NCBI RefSeq assembly: GCF_002777425.1
Contig: NZ_MDVC01000005.1
Coordinates: forward strand, 1 to 61,523
DNA: 61,523 bases
DNA from: Snodgrassella alvi
GTDB lineage: Bacteria; Pseudomonadota; Gammaproteobacteria; Burkholderiales; Neisseriaceae
Reading direction: 5' to 3'
Both the position numbers and the translations under genes were made by a program. Shown here piece by piece: positions 1 to 9,813 of this stretch (its first letter is position 1; each line of letters begins with the position of its first letter). The notes beneath the pieces were generated by a model, which saw only the letters and a program-made list of their open reading frames with translations, was not told where the DNA came from and ran no database searches.

Positions 1-268
1 ATTTTATAGGTTATAAGGTTATAAACAGAATGAAGATTGCAATCAGCCAGATTTATATTTGATAGTATTGTTTTTCAAACAGAAGAAGATTATTGGCAGA
101 CAAATACCCTTATTCTGTTTCAGTAAGAAATTAGTGAACAGAAAAGGGTACATACGGGTCAGCCATTGATGCATGCTGGTCAGTGTCAGACAGCGATTTT
201 CATATTGATGGTTGCATCGAATTGATTTGTAGCAGCGCAAACTAAAACTAAAGCCGATTTATAGTTAA
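1..268. other. Intergenic, no gene seen
   Basis: AT-rich sequence between the window edge and the clpB terminator. Short open frames exist on the minus strand but have no ribosome binding site and no protein-like composition. I see no RNA gene or repeat here. Confidence 0.5.
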
Positions 269-296
269 AAGAAACCTGCATTTGTGCAGGTTTCTT
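269..296 (-). terminator. Terminator of clpB
   Basis: A 12-bp perfect stem (269-280 with 285-296, loop TTTG). Read on the minus strand it is followed by a T-rich tail, and it lies just past the clpB stop codon. Confidence 0.8.
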
Positions 297-305
297 GATC
301 CTTTA

Positions 306-2879
306 TCAGGCGAAAGTCAGAATACCATTCTGAGCAGTTAACATAATAGTGCTGTCTGGCGCATAATCGCCTGCCAGTAACTCTTTAGCCAATGGGTTTT
401 CAATTTCCGTCTGAATAGCACGTTTCAAGGGGCGGGCACCATAAACTGGGTCAAAGCCCACTTTAGCCAGTACATCCAGAGCAGCGTCATCAACTTGCAA
501 ATGCAAATCCATTTTTTCCAGACGCTGGCGCAGGCTAGCCAACTGGATATTGGCAATAGCGCGAATATTTGACTGATTGAGACTATGGAATACCACCACC
601 TCATCAATACGGTTAATCAGTTCAGGACGGAAGTATTGTTTGACTTCTTCCATCACAACCGCCTTGATGGCTTCATAATCATCACTCACCATCTTCTGGA
701 TTTCCTGACTGCCGATATTGGATGTCATCACAATAACTGTGTTTTTGAAATCCACCGTTCGTCCCTGACCATCAGTCAAACGGCCATCGTCCAGTACCTG
801 CAACAGAATATTGAAAACATCCGGATGAGCTTTTTCCACTTCATCCAGCAAAACTACACTATATGGATTACGCCGTACCTGTTCAGTCAGAAAGCCGCCT
901 TCTTCATACCCGACATAGCCGGGAGGCGCACCAATCAAACGTGCTACGGAATGTTTTTCCATATATTCAGACATATCCACCCGAATCAGATGGGTTTCAC
1001 TGTCGAACAGAAAGCTTGCCAGTGTTTTGCAGAGTTCCGTTTTGCCGACACCCGTAGGACCGAGAAACAGAAAGCTGCCATAAGGTTTGTTCGGGTCTGC
1101 CAGGCCAGAGCGTGAACGGCGAATGGCATCTGCTACTGCCCGAACCGCTTCATCCTGTCCAACTACACGCTCATGTAGCACTTCTTCGATTTTGAGTAAT
1201 TTTTCCCGCTCACCCGCCATCATTTTGGATACTGGAATACCGGTCATGCGAGAAACAATTTCAGCAATTTCTTCCGAACCTACTTTAGTACGTAACAGCT
1301 TGTTAGGCTGATTATCTTGCTGGCCACTGTCAGCTGCCTGCAACTGCGCTTCCAATCGTGGCAACTCTTCATATTGTAGTTTGGCCACTTCTTCCCATTT
1401 ACCATCACGTTTGAGTGCATCCATCTTAATTTTGAGCTGGTCAATCTGCTCTTTAATGGTTACGCTACCTTGAGCTTTGGCACGCTCCGCTTTCCAGATT
1501 TCATCCAGATTGGCAAATTCGCGTTTAACATTATCTAGCTCCTCATCCAGCAAAGCCAAGCGCTTTTTACTCGCTTCATCATTTTCTTTAATCAGGGAGG
1601 CACGTTCGATTTCGAGCTGGATTTCGCGGCGTTTAAGTTTATCCATGCTTTCCGGCATAGACTGGCTTTCAACTTTAATCAGTGAAGCAGCCTCATCAAT
1701 TAAATCAATTGCCTTATCTGGTAGAAAGCGGTCGGTAATATAGCGATTAGATAATTCTGCTGCGGCCACAATTGCAGGATCAGTAATTTCTACACCATGA
1801 TAAATTTCATAGCGTTCCTGTAAACCGCGTAAAATCGCAATAGTGTCTTCTACCGTAGGTTCTTTAACCAGTACTTTCTGAAAACGCCGCTCCAGAGCAG
1901 GGTCTTTTTCAATGTACTGGCGATATTCATCCAGTGTAGTAGCACCAATGCAGTGCAATTCACCGCGTGCCAGTGCTGGCTTGAGCATATTGCCGGCATC
2001 CATGGCACCATCTGCCTTGCCTGCGCCCACTAAGGTATGAATTTCATCAATAAAAATAATCGTATTACCTTCATCTTTGGCCAGATCATTGAGTACCGCT
2101 TTCAAACGCTCTTCAAATTCTCCACGGAATTTGGCGCCAGCAATTAGGCTGGCCAGATCAAGCATCAGCAAACGTTTATTGCGCAAAGAATCCGGAACTT
2201 CATTATTGACAATCCGCTGCGCCAAACCTTCAACAATCGCTGTTTTACCAACGCCGGGTTCGCCAATCAACACTGGATTATTTTTAGTGCGCCGTTCCAG
2301 CACCAGAATCGTACGCCGTATTTCATCATCGCGTCCAATCACTGGATCCAGCTTGCCGGCGCGAGCTTTTTCTGTCAGGTCGGTTGTATATTTTTTCAGT
2401 GCTTCACGTTGGTCTTCTGCATTTGGATTATCCACACTTGCACCTCCACGAACGGCATCAATGGCCATATTTAATTTATCTTCTGTAGCACCAGCCTGTT
2501 TCAGAATACGGCCACACTGACCATTTTCCTGGACGGCAGCCAGCAGGAATAACTCACTGGCAATATAAGCATCATTACGCTTAGTAGCAGCCTTATCCAT
2601 CAGATTTAAAATATGCTGCAACTCTGTACTGGGCAGAATTTCTCCGCCCTGACCGGAAACCTTGGGCAAGCCGCCGATAGTGGCTTCAATTTGCTGTTTT
2701 ACCTGTGCTACATTCACACCAGCTTGTGTTAGCAGGGCTGCACTGCCACTATCGGTATCATCAAATAAGGCTTTCAACACGAAAATTGCCTCAAGATAGC
2801 CAGCATCCTGTCCAAGCGCAAGACTTTGTGCATCCTGTAATGCCTGCTGAAACTTTGCGGTAAGCTTATCGAATCGCAT
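306..2879 (-). CDS. clpB: ATP-dependent disaggregase ClpB (Hsp100)
   Basis: ClpB is the cytosolic AAA+ disaggregase that works with DnaK to rescue aggregated proteins after heat stress. The 857-residue length is normal for the family. In order it has a Clp N-terminal repeat domain (about 1-145), a first AAA+ module with Walker A GEPGVGKT (206-213) and Walker B IIFIDEIH, a long coiled-coil middle domain (about 400-530), and a second AAA+ module with GPTGVGKT (about 605) and a C-terminal D2-small domain. The start has AAGGAA about seven bases upstream. A heat-shock-like promoter lies at 2914-2941 and a terminator directly follows the stop, so it is probably a single-gene unit. Confidence 0.98.
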   Translation of the reverse strand: MRFDKLTAKFQQALQDAQSLALGQDAGYLEAIFVLKALFDDTDSGSAALLTQAGVNVAQVKQQIEATIGGLPKVSGQGGEILPSTELQHILNLMDKAATKRNDAYIASELFLLAAVQENGQCGRILKQAGATEDKLNMAIDAVRGGASVDNPNAEDQREALKKYTTDLTEKARAGKLDPVIGRDDEIRRTILVLERRTKNNPVLIGEPGVGKTAIVEGLAQRIVNNEVPDSLRNKRLLMLDLASLIAGAKFRGEFEERLKAVLNDLAKDEGNTIIFIDEIHTLVGAGKADGAMDAGNMLKPALARGELHCIGATTLDEYRQYIEKDPALERRFQKVLVKEPTVEDTIAILRGLQERYEIYHGVEITDPAIVAAAELSNRYITDRFLPDKAIDLIDEAASLIKVESQSMPESMDKLKRREIQLEIERASLIKENDEASKKRLALLDEELDNVKREFANLDEIWKAERAKAQGSVTIKEQIDQLKIKMDALKRDGKWEEVAKLQYEELPRLEAQLQAADSGQQDNQPNKLLRTKVGSEEIAEIVSRMTGIPVSKMMAGEREKLLKIEEVLHERVVGQDEAVRAVADAIRRSRSGLADPNKPYGSFLFLGPTGVGKTELCKTLASFLFDSETHLIRVDMSEYMEKHSVARLIGAPPGYVGYEEGGFLTEQVRRNPYSVVLLDEVEKAHPDVFNILLQVLDDGRLTDGQGRTVDFKNTVIVMTSNIGSQEIQKMVSDDYEAIKAVVMEEVKQYFRPELINRIDEVVVFHSLNQSNIRAIANIQLASLRQRLEKMDLHLQVDDAALDVLAKVGFDPVYGARPLKRAIQTEIENPLAKELLAGDYAPDSTIMLTAQNGILTFA

Positions 2880-2913
2880 CTAATTTCCTTTATTTAAATT
2901 TTCATTGATAGAA

Positions 2914-2941
2914 ATATTGGTATTAGAAAATTAATGTCAAG
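2914..2941 (-). promoter_or_regulatory. Possible sigma-32 promoter of clpB
   Basis: On the minus strand the sequence reads CTTGACA, 14 bases, then CCAATAT. This resembles the heat-shock sigma consensus CTTGAAA / CCCCATNT and ends about 35 bases before the clpB start. The same TTGACA could also serve the housekeeping sigma factor, though the matching -10 is weak. The assignment is by eye. Confidence 0.4.
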
Positions 2942-3514
2942 GGCTAATATTGCTAAAAATCCATTTCGTATATAAGTTATTGTTTTTAAATTAAAATGTT
3001 TGAATTTGGGCAGTTGTATATTATTTCTTCAAGCAGTATATAAATATTAGAATCACTTTATATGACTGATTTATTTAATTATCAATAAACAAAATACAAT
3101 AGGTAGTATAATAGTTGTTCAAAGTATAAAAATAATTTCCTTACTCTGCTAAATTAGCAATTCAATTCTGCTGGAAACCAATGCAAAAATTCCACACAGC
3201 AAAAGACACAGAATAAATCAGGTAATTTTATTAATTCTTCAAATTTGGCTGTTTTTGCGTCATATCATGTTCTTACAGAAAAAGTAATAAAATTATAGAT
3301 ATAAATGGCTAGCAGTATCGGATTAATAGTGAAATATCAGCTAAGAATGGTTGGCAGAATTTCACAAATTTTGTGAGTATATCTGTGGATAACTATAAAA
3401 AAACAAGGTGAATCAAACCAATCTTATAGTGATTAAAATTTGGGCAATTTTTCCACTTAATTTCAGATAAAAGCTTGCCGTAAAAAAATTCTTTAAAAAA
3501 ATCATTCTTTATTT
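2942..3514. other. Long AT-rich intergenic region
   Basis: About 570 bases between the clpB promoter and the nuclease gene. It is very AT-rich with many stop codons in all frames. I recognise no gene, RNA or att-like repeat. It marks the left edge of the accessory patch. Confidence 0.4.
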
Positions 3515-4474
3515 TTAGAACAAAATTTCTAAAAACGGATTTTTGTCTATGCTGGCAGCTGCGGATTTACGCTTCAAGAATTCAACCAAGTCGCCTTGGC
3601 GTTGAAGTAGCATGACGAACTCATGTAATGAACATAGAAACATCGTTTTCTTATTAAGGATATTTCGACATTCAGTCATTACTGCGTCAGTATATCCGTT
3701 GGTAGCGATAAAAATACCGTGTGCATCGGTACGAGAAAAAAGGCGGTATAGATGTGGTGTAAACTCAGCCATGCCTACAGGTGAATTTAGCCATTTCATT
3801 TCGACAAGATGTATTTGTCCATTCAATTCGATAACGCCATCAATCTGCTCAAGTACCACGCCTGTATTATGATCTTGGCGGCGGAAGTCTTGGCGCATTA
3901 ATATTCCATATGCCTGGAATAGGTCATTTAGCACAAGCTCCAGTAGCTTACCACGTTGATGTGGCTTGTCATCCATTGTGAAAAGTGCTGATAGCCGATT
4001 TTTAATGTCATCCAGCATTTTTTGCTTTTCAATGATTGCGTTGCGTTCAGCATACTGTTTTGCTAGTCGCTCATTTCGTTCAGCATCTCGCTCTTTCTTC
4101 ATTCGAGTAAACGAGTCTTTCTTATGAACAACTTCGCGGATGCTGGCAACTAATCCTTTGGCTTTAAGTTGGTCATTTTCCCAGCAAGTTTCGAAACTCT
4201 CAAATTCTACAACTCGTTTCAAGATTTCACGGCGGACACGGAGAGCACTGTCTCCGCGGGCATTTACATTGGTTAAAACAGTACGGACAATATCATATTT
4301 ATTAATCGTATTAGGACTATGTAACACTAAATTTGCGACTTCAGTGATATCTTCCGGTGCAACACCAGCTCCACGAAAAAACAAGACAACATCTTTCTTG
4401 CTGCGACAAAGTAAAGGAATAGTATCAACAAGTAAGTTGAACAACTCTGGTGGATAGTGGAAAGCTTCTGCCAT
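3515..4474 (-). CDS. Mrr-like PD-(D/E)XK restriction endonuclease
   Basis: A 319-residue protein predicted to cut DNA. The C-terminal half (about 165-285) carries a restriction-endonuclease-fold signature: a helix with GKLLELVLNDLF, then EQIDGVIEL, then the catalytic-looking VEMKW, followed by strand FIATNGYTD. This arrangement is typical of Mrr-type nucleases. The N-terminal ~110 residues are helical (FFRGAGV motif) and could be an adaptor or effector-associated domain; a charged coiled coil (about 120-160) links the two. There is no methyltransferase or specificity subunit nearby, so it is not a classical restriction system. The start lacks a strong ribosome binding site. It is AT-rich and sits in an accessory patch beside a toxin-like gene. 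Fold assignment is fairly sure; biological role is inference. Confidence 0.75.
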   Translation of the reverse strand: MAEAFHYPPELFNLLVDTIPLLCRSKKDVVLFFRGAGVAPEDITEVANLVLHSPNTINKYDIVRTVLTNVNARGDSALRVRREILKRVVEFESFETCWENDQLKAKGLVASIREVVHKKDSFTRMKKERDAERNERLAKQYAERNAIIEKQKMLDDIKNRLSALFTMDDKPHQRGKLLELVLNDLFQAYGILMRQDFRRQDHNTGVVLEQIDGVIELNGQIHLVEMKWLNSPVGMAEFTPHLYRLFSRTDAHGIFIATNGYTDAVMTECRNILNKKTMFLCSLHEFVMLLQRQGDLVEFLKRKSAAASIDKNPFLEILF

Positions 4475-4551
4475 TTTGTTTAAGCCTACTCTTCAATCTC
4501 TGGTCTGATTTATGCTTTTTATAACTTAAAGCCCATTTTCCTGAAATTTAA

Positions 4552-5292
4552 TTATTTCCAAAAATAATCTACACCAAATGCAGCCATAAAACCGCCTATA
4601 AATGCACCTACAGGAACGCAAACTACAGCACCAGGGCCACAAGTTAAGCCAGCAGCTCCTCCTGCCATCGAACCGGCAAATCCGGCAGCCATCATCGAAC
4701 CTTCTTTTAACGTAGCATTTACTTTATTTTCTGCTGTCCAAATATTGTAGGCAGAAATAGCTAGTGAAATAGCTATAAATCCTCGTGCACATTTTGAAAA
4801 AACTAGTAATCGAGAATCAACAGCTGAGTTGGACACACCTGCCTTTATGACAATCTTTGCATGGACAGCATCCATTTTTACTTGACTTCTAAGTGAATTA
4901 GAATTTGACTTGTATAACTCATTCGCATATTTATTTTGTAAATCTGAGAATTCTAAACCATTAGACTTTAATTTTTTTGCAATAGAAAGACCAATTGGCC
5001 ATGTTTTGTCTCTAGATAATTTCAATAATTCATTTCTAGCATTACTGGCTTGTTTGGCAGCTTCTTGCCATGTCATTTTGCCTGCAAAAACTTCATTGCG
5101 AAAGCCATCACTCATTTTTTTGATTTCGTTGCGATACTCGGTTCTAACTTTATTATCATGAATACCTTGCAGCATAATGCCATCGGCAACATATTGAATA
5201 GAACGAATAGTAGATTCGAATTCCTTTTCATATTCTTGGTCATTATCTTTAATTGGCATGATTAAGTCTTGTTGATGAATAGTATTTTCCAA
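4552..5292 (-). CDS. Glycine-zipper toxin-like membrane protein
   Basis: A 246-residue protein of unknown function. Residues 1-165 are polar and helical. The C-terminus has a hydrophobic segment (about 171-190) and then a Gly/Ala-rich stretch with repeated GxxxG spacing (GFAGSMAGGAAG), two cysteines around CGPGAVVC, and a final GVDYFW. Such tails occur in pore-forming bacteriocin-like and type VI effector proteins; calling this one a toxin is inference. The start is a TTG because AAAGGAG lies five bases before it; the in-frame ATG eleven codons later has no such site. It follows a 156-residue gene on the same strand by 42 bases, which could encode its immunity or adaptor partner. Confidence 0.65.
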   Translation of the reverse strand: MENTIHQQDLIMPIKDNDQEYEKEFESTIRSIQYVADGIMLQGIHDNKVRTEYRNEIKKMSDGFRNEVFAGKMTWQEAAKQASNARNELLKLSRDKTWPIGLSIAKKLKSNGLEFSDLQNKYANELYKSNSNSLRSQVKMDAVHAKIVIKAGVSNSAVDSRLLVFSKCARGFIAISLAISAYNIWTAENKVNATLKEGSMMAAGFAGSMAGGAAGLTCGPGAVVCVPVGAFIGGFMAAFGVDYFWK

Positions 5293-5334
5293 AATATCTC
5301 CTTTCGTGAAATTGATAGTCCTAAAATTGTATTA

Positions 5335-5805
5335 CTATGCTTTAATTTCTGTAATTGAAAAATAACGTTTAAATGCGAATGGACGTTGAACTACAAAAAG
5401 TGCTTTAAATGAAATTGGGAAAGTTTTGGCAGGTTGTTTAAATAGGGTAAGTAACCATCCATTTGCAGTAATAAATTTAAAGAAAATAGTGTTATCTGCT
5501 TTTATTTGAATACTGGATACATCACCATAGGCATAACCATATAAATTACCGATAATGGCATAATCAATTACTTTATCTCGATATGGATCCAGCAAATATA
5601 TATGTAGTAATTCTTCAAAGCAACCACCATCTAACGTTACGAATATGAGGATATATTTATCCTGATAACTAAACGCTGCTTCCAGAAAAGCACCAGACAC
5701 AGAAATATTATGATGAATACCATCTATTTCGATATGGGAAAAGATATTGCCATTTTTATCGGGTGGTAAAGGTTTTAATATAATGTTTGAAATAGGCTTT
5801 ATCAT
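5335..5805 (-). CDS. Hypothetical protein, possible toxin partner
   Basis: A 156-residue soluble-looking protein rich in beta strand (HNISVSGAFLEAAFSYQDKYILIFVTLDGG). There is no signal peptide or obvious catalytic motif, and I do not recognise the family. It lies 42 bases upstream of the glycine-zipper gene on the same strand, so the two are probably co-transcribed. An immunity, chaperone or adaptor role is possible but rests only on this pairing. The ATG start has no strong ribosome binding site. AT-rich codon use resembles the neighbouring accessory genes. Confidence 0.55.
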   Translation of the reverse strand: MIKPISNIILKPLPPDKNGNIFSHIEIDGIHHNISVSGAFLEAAFSYQDKYILIFVTLDGGCFEELLHIYLLDPYRDKVIDYAIIGNLYGYAYGDVSSIQIKADNTIFFKFITANGWLLTLFKQPAKTFPISFKALFVVQRPFAFKRYFSITEIKA

Positions 5806-6384
5806 GACTTATTGCACATTAAAGTACATAAAGCAATATTGTAATGATAATTATAGTATATTAAATGAATGTCGCATTCAAGAATATAATGATAATTATT
5901 ATTCAAAGAACATTAAAACCTTTATTTGAATATATTTTGCATGTATGTATAGCAGGAAAATCTAATCGGTTTACATTTTATAATTTTTGAAGAAGATGCA
6001 TTCGAGACTTGTATTTAGTGATGTGAGGTCTTTTTACCCTAGGTATACTGCGTGGGTAAATGATATTAGCAAAAATATATGTAACAGTGGTTGCAATAAC
6101 CACCCTTACTAAAAATCGTTGACAATATGTATTACGTAATTCTATAAATCTTATCTCTGATTATTTAACTATATCTGTTTTATTATCACTTAAATGTTTA
6201 TAGCTTACACGCTACTACTTCTTACTTGAGGGCAATAAATATATTAGATACCTTCACCGGAGTGTTTGTATAGTTTGTTTGTCGCGCCGATTTTGCTTGG
6301 AAAGGGTAACGACTTTGGTTATGTATCATGTATTAAGATATAACTTAGTTTTGAAATACCTAAAATACCACACAAATTTAAATA
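5806..6384. other. AT-rich intergenic region near tRNA-Ser
   Basis: About 580 bases between the accessory genes and the tRNA terminator. No open frame of note, no integrase fragment and no convincing copy of the tRNA 3' end. It may hold decayed mobile DNA, but nothing identifiable remains. Confidence 0.4.
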
Positions 6385-6423
6385 AAAAAATCACCTAAAT
6401 AATGGTTATTCAGGTGATTTTTT
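6385..6423 (-). terminator. Terminator downstream of tRNA-Ser
   Basis: A long hairpin: a 12-bp outer stem (6385-6396 with 6412-6423), one mismatch, then an inner 5-bp stem AATAA/TTATT. A T run follows on the minus strand. It lies about 40 bases past the tRNA 3' end. Confidence 0.75.
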
Positions 6424-6464
6424 AGATTTTAAACACTAATAAAGGTGTTTAAAGAATAATGTTT

Positions 6465-6555
<91 letters not shown>

Positions 6556-6663
6556 GTCTTTGAAGATGCGCATATTAGACGATAAATGCGCCTTTGCCAA
6601 GTATTTTATTTAGGTAAAGTGGGCTTTTTTGGCTAAATCATTCATTTTATTTTTGATTAAATT

Positions 6664-7446
6664 TTAATGATGGGCGTTTTCATCACGCAGGAATACCCAC
6701 TGTTTGTCGCTGGATGAGGCTTTATCATAATAATAGCCTTCGTAATCGAAACCTTTTAACTCTTCTGGCTCAGTTAACTGCTTCTCGGCTGCATAGCGCA
6801 TGAATAAACCACGTGCACGCTTGGCATAAAAGCTGATAATTTTATATTCGCCATTTTTTTGGTCTTTGAACACAGGAGTAATCACTGGAGCAGAAAGCTT
6901 TGAGGGCTTTATCGCTTTGAAATACTCCTGTGAGGCGAGGTTGATTAACACCTGATCCTGTACTGCCTGCATATTTTGCTCAATGGTACTGGTAATAATA
7001 TCGCCCCAGAATGCATATAAATCCTTGCCGTAAGGATTAGCAAGTTTGGTGCCCATCTCCAGACGATAAGGCTGAATCAAATCCAGTGGCTTGAGTACAC
7101 CGTATAAACCGGAAAGAATCGCCAGATGTTGCTGTAAATAGTTTAATCCCGCTTCTGATAAATGGCCTGCATCCAGTCCTTCATAAACATCACCATTGAA
7201 AAGATAGACAGCCTGCTTGGCATTATCCGGGGTAAATGGTGGCTGCCAGTGATGATAGCGTTCGGCATTCTGCAAGGCGAGCTTGTCGGAGATACTCATT
7301 AAGGTAGCAATTTCATGCGGAGCCAGTTGTTGTAATAATGGCATTAGCTGCCGTGCCTGTGGCAGTAATTGTGGCTGTGTGTACTGCTTGGTAGTAATTT
7401 CTACTGTTTCATTGAGTTTTTTTGCGGGTGATATCACAAAATACAT
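6664..7446 (-). CDS. yaaA: Peroxide stress protein YaaA
   Basis: A 260-residue member of the YaaA/UPF0246 family. In E. coli the family is induced by OxyR and limits intracellular iron and oxidative DNA damage. The start MYFVISPAKKLN and the internal blocks LSGLYGVLKPLDLIQPYRLEMG and FYAKRARGLFMRY are family hallmarks. The start has AAGGAAA a few bases upstream. It diverges from metZ; the 224-bp gap between them holds a perfect hairpin (7495-7514). No other peroxide-response gene is adjacent. Confidence 0.96.
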   Translation of the reverse strand: MYFVISPAKKLNETVEITTKQYTQPQLLPQARQLMPLLQQLAPHEIATLMSISDKLALQNAERYHHWQPPFTPDNAKQAVYLFNGDVYEGLDAGHLSEAGLNYLQQHLAILSGLYGVLKPLDLIQPYRLEMGTKLANPYGKDLYAFWGDIITSTIEQNMQAVQDQVLINLASQEYFKAIKPSKLSAPVITPVFKDQKNGEYKIISFYAKRARGLFMRYAAEKQLTEPEELKGFDYEGYYYDKASSSDKQWVFLRDENAHH

Positions 7447-7494
7447 TTTTTTTCCTTAATGTTTGGCTATTGCTCTTGTGCGTGTACGGTCTGT

Positions 7495-7514
7495 GCCCTG
7501 ATTAATATCAGGGC
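7495..7514. other. Perfect hairpin between yaaA and metZ
   Basis: GCCCTGAT, loop TAAT, ATCAGGGC: an 8-bp perfect inverted repeat in the divergent promoter region, with no T tail. It could be an operator or part of a 5' untranslated region of either gene. Confidence 0.45.
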
Positions 7515-7670
7515 AAAACGATATGCTTGGCATGGATAGCTGTTTGCGTATGTATGGGGTTTGATATTAAAGAATACTATATTCTGAATTTTAGATAAGC
7601 TGGTTATTTGCATAATCATAAAAAAAGCGGCACAATTCTTTACTCATATTTATAGATAAATTAAACAATC

Positions 7671-8855
7671 ATGTCTACTTTACAACTGCATCCGGAAACC
7701 ATTGCAATCCGGGGTGCTAAGGAACAAACCTCGTACAATGAACATAATTCTGCATTGTTTTTAACCAGCAGCTTTATGTTTGATAGTGCGGAAGCTGGTG
7801 CTGCTCTGTTTGCCGGTTCAACTCAGGGTTATACCTATACGCGCACCAACAATCCTACTGTAGCGGCTTTTCAGGCACGAGTGGCACAACTGGAGCAGGG
7901 TGAGGCAGGATTGGCTACTTCCACCGGTATGGCCGCAATCAACGCTGTTTTTCTGGCTTTATTAAAAGCTGGTGACCATCTGGTGGCCAGTAAAAGCCTG
8001 TTTGGTACCACTATTGGCTTACTGAATAATATACTACCCAGATTCGGAATTGAGGTAACGCTGGTTAGTCAGACTGATATGGCCGAATGGCAGGCTGCTA
8101 TCCGGCCCAATACCAGAATGCTGTTTGTGGAAACGCCATCCAATCCGCTGAATGAACTGGCTGACATTGCCAAGTTGGCAGAAATGGCACATCGCCATCA
8201 GGCTTTGCTGGTAGTGGATAACAGCTTTCTGTCACCGGCGCTACAGCAGCCGTTATCTCTTGGGGCTGATTTATCTGTGCAGTCTGCGACCAAGGCAATT
8301 GATGGCCATGGGCGGGTGATGGGAGGTGTTATCTGTGGTAGCGCAGCCTTAATTAATGAAATTTTTCTACATGTACGCACCACTGGCGAGGTATTGTCTC
8401 CATTTAATGCATGGGTGCTGTTAAGTGGTGTGGAAACTTTATATATTCGTATGGAAAAACAGTGTGCCAATGCACTGGAAGTGGCGCAGTTTCTTTCTAC
8501 CCAGCCGCAGGTTGTTGCCGTGCACTATACAGGCATGACTAATCACCCGCAGAAAGCGCTGGTACACAAGCAGCAGCAGGGTGGCGGTATTGTGGTGGCC
8601 TTTGAGGTTAAAGGGGGGCAACAGGCTGCATGGCAGGTAATTGATACATTAACACTCTTTAGTAAAACTGCTAATCTTGGTGATGTGAAATCTACGGTTA
8701 CCCATCCATGGACAACCACGCATGGCCGGATGGCTCCAGAGGCCAAGCTTGATGCCGGTATCCAGCCTGGCCTAATCCGTTTATCTATCGGACTGGAACA
8801 TGCTGCTGACTTAAAAGCGGATTTGTCTAACGCATTAAGTCAGGTTAACTTTTGA
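7671..8855 (+). CDS. metZ: O-succinylhomoserine sulfhydrylase MetZ
   Basis: A 394-residue PLP enzyme of the Cys/Met metabolism family. MetZ makes homocysteine directly from O-succinylhomoserine and sulfide in methionine synthesis. The Schiff-base lysine is K208 in SVQSATKAIDGHGRVMGG; the block YTRTNNPT (about 56-63) binds PLP phosphate and VETPSNP is the conserved central loop. Length and the SATKxIDG context favour MetZ over cystathionine gamma-synthase (MetB), but the two are close relatives. The ATG has no clear ribosome binding site. It stands alone, 161 bp before trxA. Confidence 0.9.
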   Translation: MSTLQLHPETIAIRGAKEQTSYNEHNSALFLTSSFMFDSAEAGAALFAGSTQGYTYTRTNNPTVAAFQARVAQLEQGEAGLATSTGMAAINAVFLALLKAGDHLVASKSLFGTTIGLLNNILPRFGIEVTLVSQTDMAEWQAAIRPNTRMLFVETPSNPLNELADIAKLAEMAHRHQALLVVDNSFLSPALQQPLSLGADLSVQSATKAIDGHGRVMGGVICGSAALINEIFLHVRTTGEVLSPFNAWVLLSGVETLYIRMEKQCANALEVAQFLSTQPQVVAVHYTGMTNHPQKALVHKQQQGGGIVVAFEVKGGQQAAWQVIDTLTLFSKTANLGDVKSTVTHPWTTTHGRMAPEAKLDAGIQPGLIRLSIGLEHAADLKADLSNALSQVNF

Positions 8856-9016
8856 TATGATATAAAGAAATTTTTTAGGTAATTTATATAGCCAGTAACA
8901 GCTAATTTTTTATGGTGCTGTATATTATGCAGCAGTTTAGTTTTGGATACTTCTATTGCATTAATGGCTATTTGGCTATATTTTATATATACAACCGATA
9001 ATAAAAGGAAATCATA

Positions 9017-9346
9017 ATGAGTAGTGATTTAATTGTTCATATAGGCGATGGCAACTTTGAGCAGGAAGTTTTACAGGCGGATACACCAGTATTGCTGGAT
9101 TTCTGGGCTCCTTGGTGTGGTCCTTGTAAAATGATTGCGCCAATTCTGGATGATTTGGCTTCAGCTTATCAGGGTAAACTGAAAATTGTTAAGCTTAATG
9201 TTGATGAAAATCAGGAAACTCCGGCCAAATTTAATGTTCGTGGCATACCTACGCTGATGATTTTTAAAGATGGAGCCAGTGTGGCTACAAAAGTGGGAGC
9301 CTTGAATAAAGGACAACTGGAAGCGTTTATTAATGCTTCAATATAA
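9017..9346 (+). CDS. trxA: Thioredoxin 1
   Basis: A 109-residue thioredoxin that reduces cytosolic protein disulfides (ribonucleotide reductase, peroxidases, methionine sulfoxide reductase). The redox motif WCGPCK is at residues 33-38 and the cis-proline loop GIPTLMIF is intact. Length is standard. AAAGGAAAT lies just upstream of the ATG. It is flanked by long AT-rich intergenic DNA, suggesting its own promoter. Confidence 0.97.
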   Translation: MSSDLIVHIGDGNFEQEVLQADTPVLLDFWAPWCGPCKMIAPILDDLASAYQGKLKIVKLNVDENQETPAKFNVRGIPTLMIFKDGASVATKVGALNKGQLEAFINASI

Positions 9347-9482
9347 TTATTAGTTTTCAATTTTATTTGTGTCCTCTGGCTGACAGGGATAAATACAGGC
9401 TGAATAAAAGGCTTGCTACTTATTCTGTCTTTTATGAGGACATAATTTCATATTCTGCCGGTACCTGTATTTAATGGCGATG

Positions 9483-9498
9483 TTTGCACTGATATTAT
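9483..9498 (+). repeat. 16-mer repeat, copy 1
   Basis: TTTGCACTGATATTAT, identical to 9798-9813 in the same intergenic gap and to 22915-22930 inside the pilW signal-peptide codons. Confidence 0.6.
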
Positions 9499-9797
9499 TG
9501 TTTTTGGAAGTATTTTATTTGATATCAATGGTTAAGCCCCAGTCTGTACCAGTTTCTAGTATTGTTTCTGTTTGCTAAACAGATTTTCTACATTTCTATG
9601 CATAATATCAGTATGCAGAATAAATCGAAGTAACCCAGGAATTTATATCTGGCTGTTTTTATAATCTTTCATAAGCCAGATTTCAGCACAGTATTATTAA
9701 CAGAATCAATAATATTTTGCCGGATTAATTCTTTAGGGTGTAAATCCAGAATGTAAACGAAATCATCGTTATTCAGAATAATTAATAATCAGCATCA

Positions 9798-9813
9798 TTT
9801 GCACTGATATTAT
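9798..9813 (+). repeat. 16-mer repeat, copy 2
   Basis: The second intergenic copy of TTTGCACTGATATTAT, 300 bases after the first, in the same orientation. Confidence 0.6.

Noticed and set aside
585-1115. 176-codon plus-strand frame opposite clpB
   Set aside because: Shadow of the clpB coding strand with no ribosome binding site or family features.
3885-3905. GGCGGAAGT resembling the tRNA-Ser 3' end as an att site
   Set aside because: The match is only about eight bases, lies within coding sequence of the nuclease, and is explained by codon use.
9474-9578. 34-codon frame with a hydrophobic helix in the trxA-MFS gap
   Set aside because: No ribosome binding site and too short to support; the resemblance to a signal peptide comes from the 16-mer shared with pilW.
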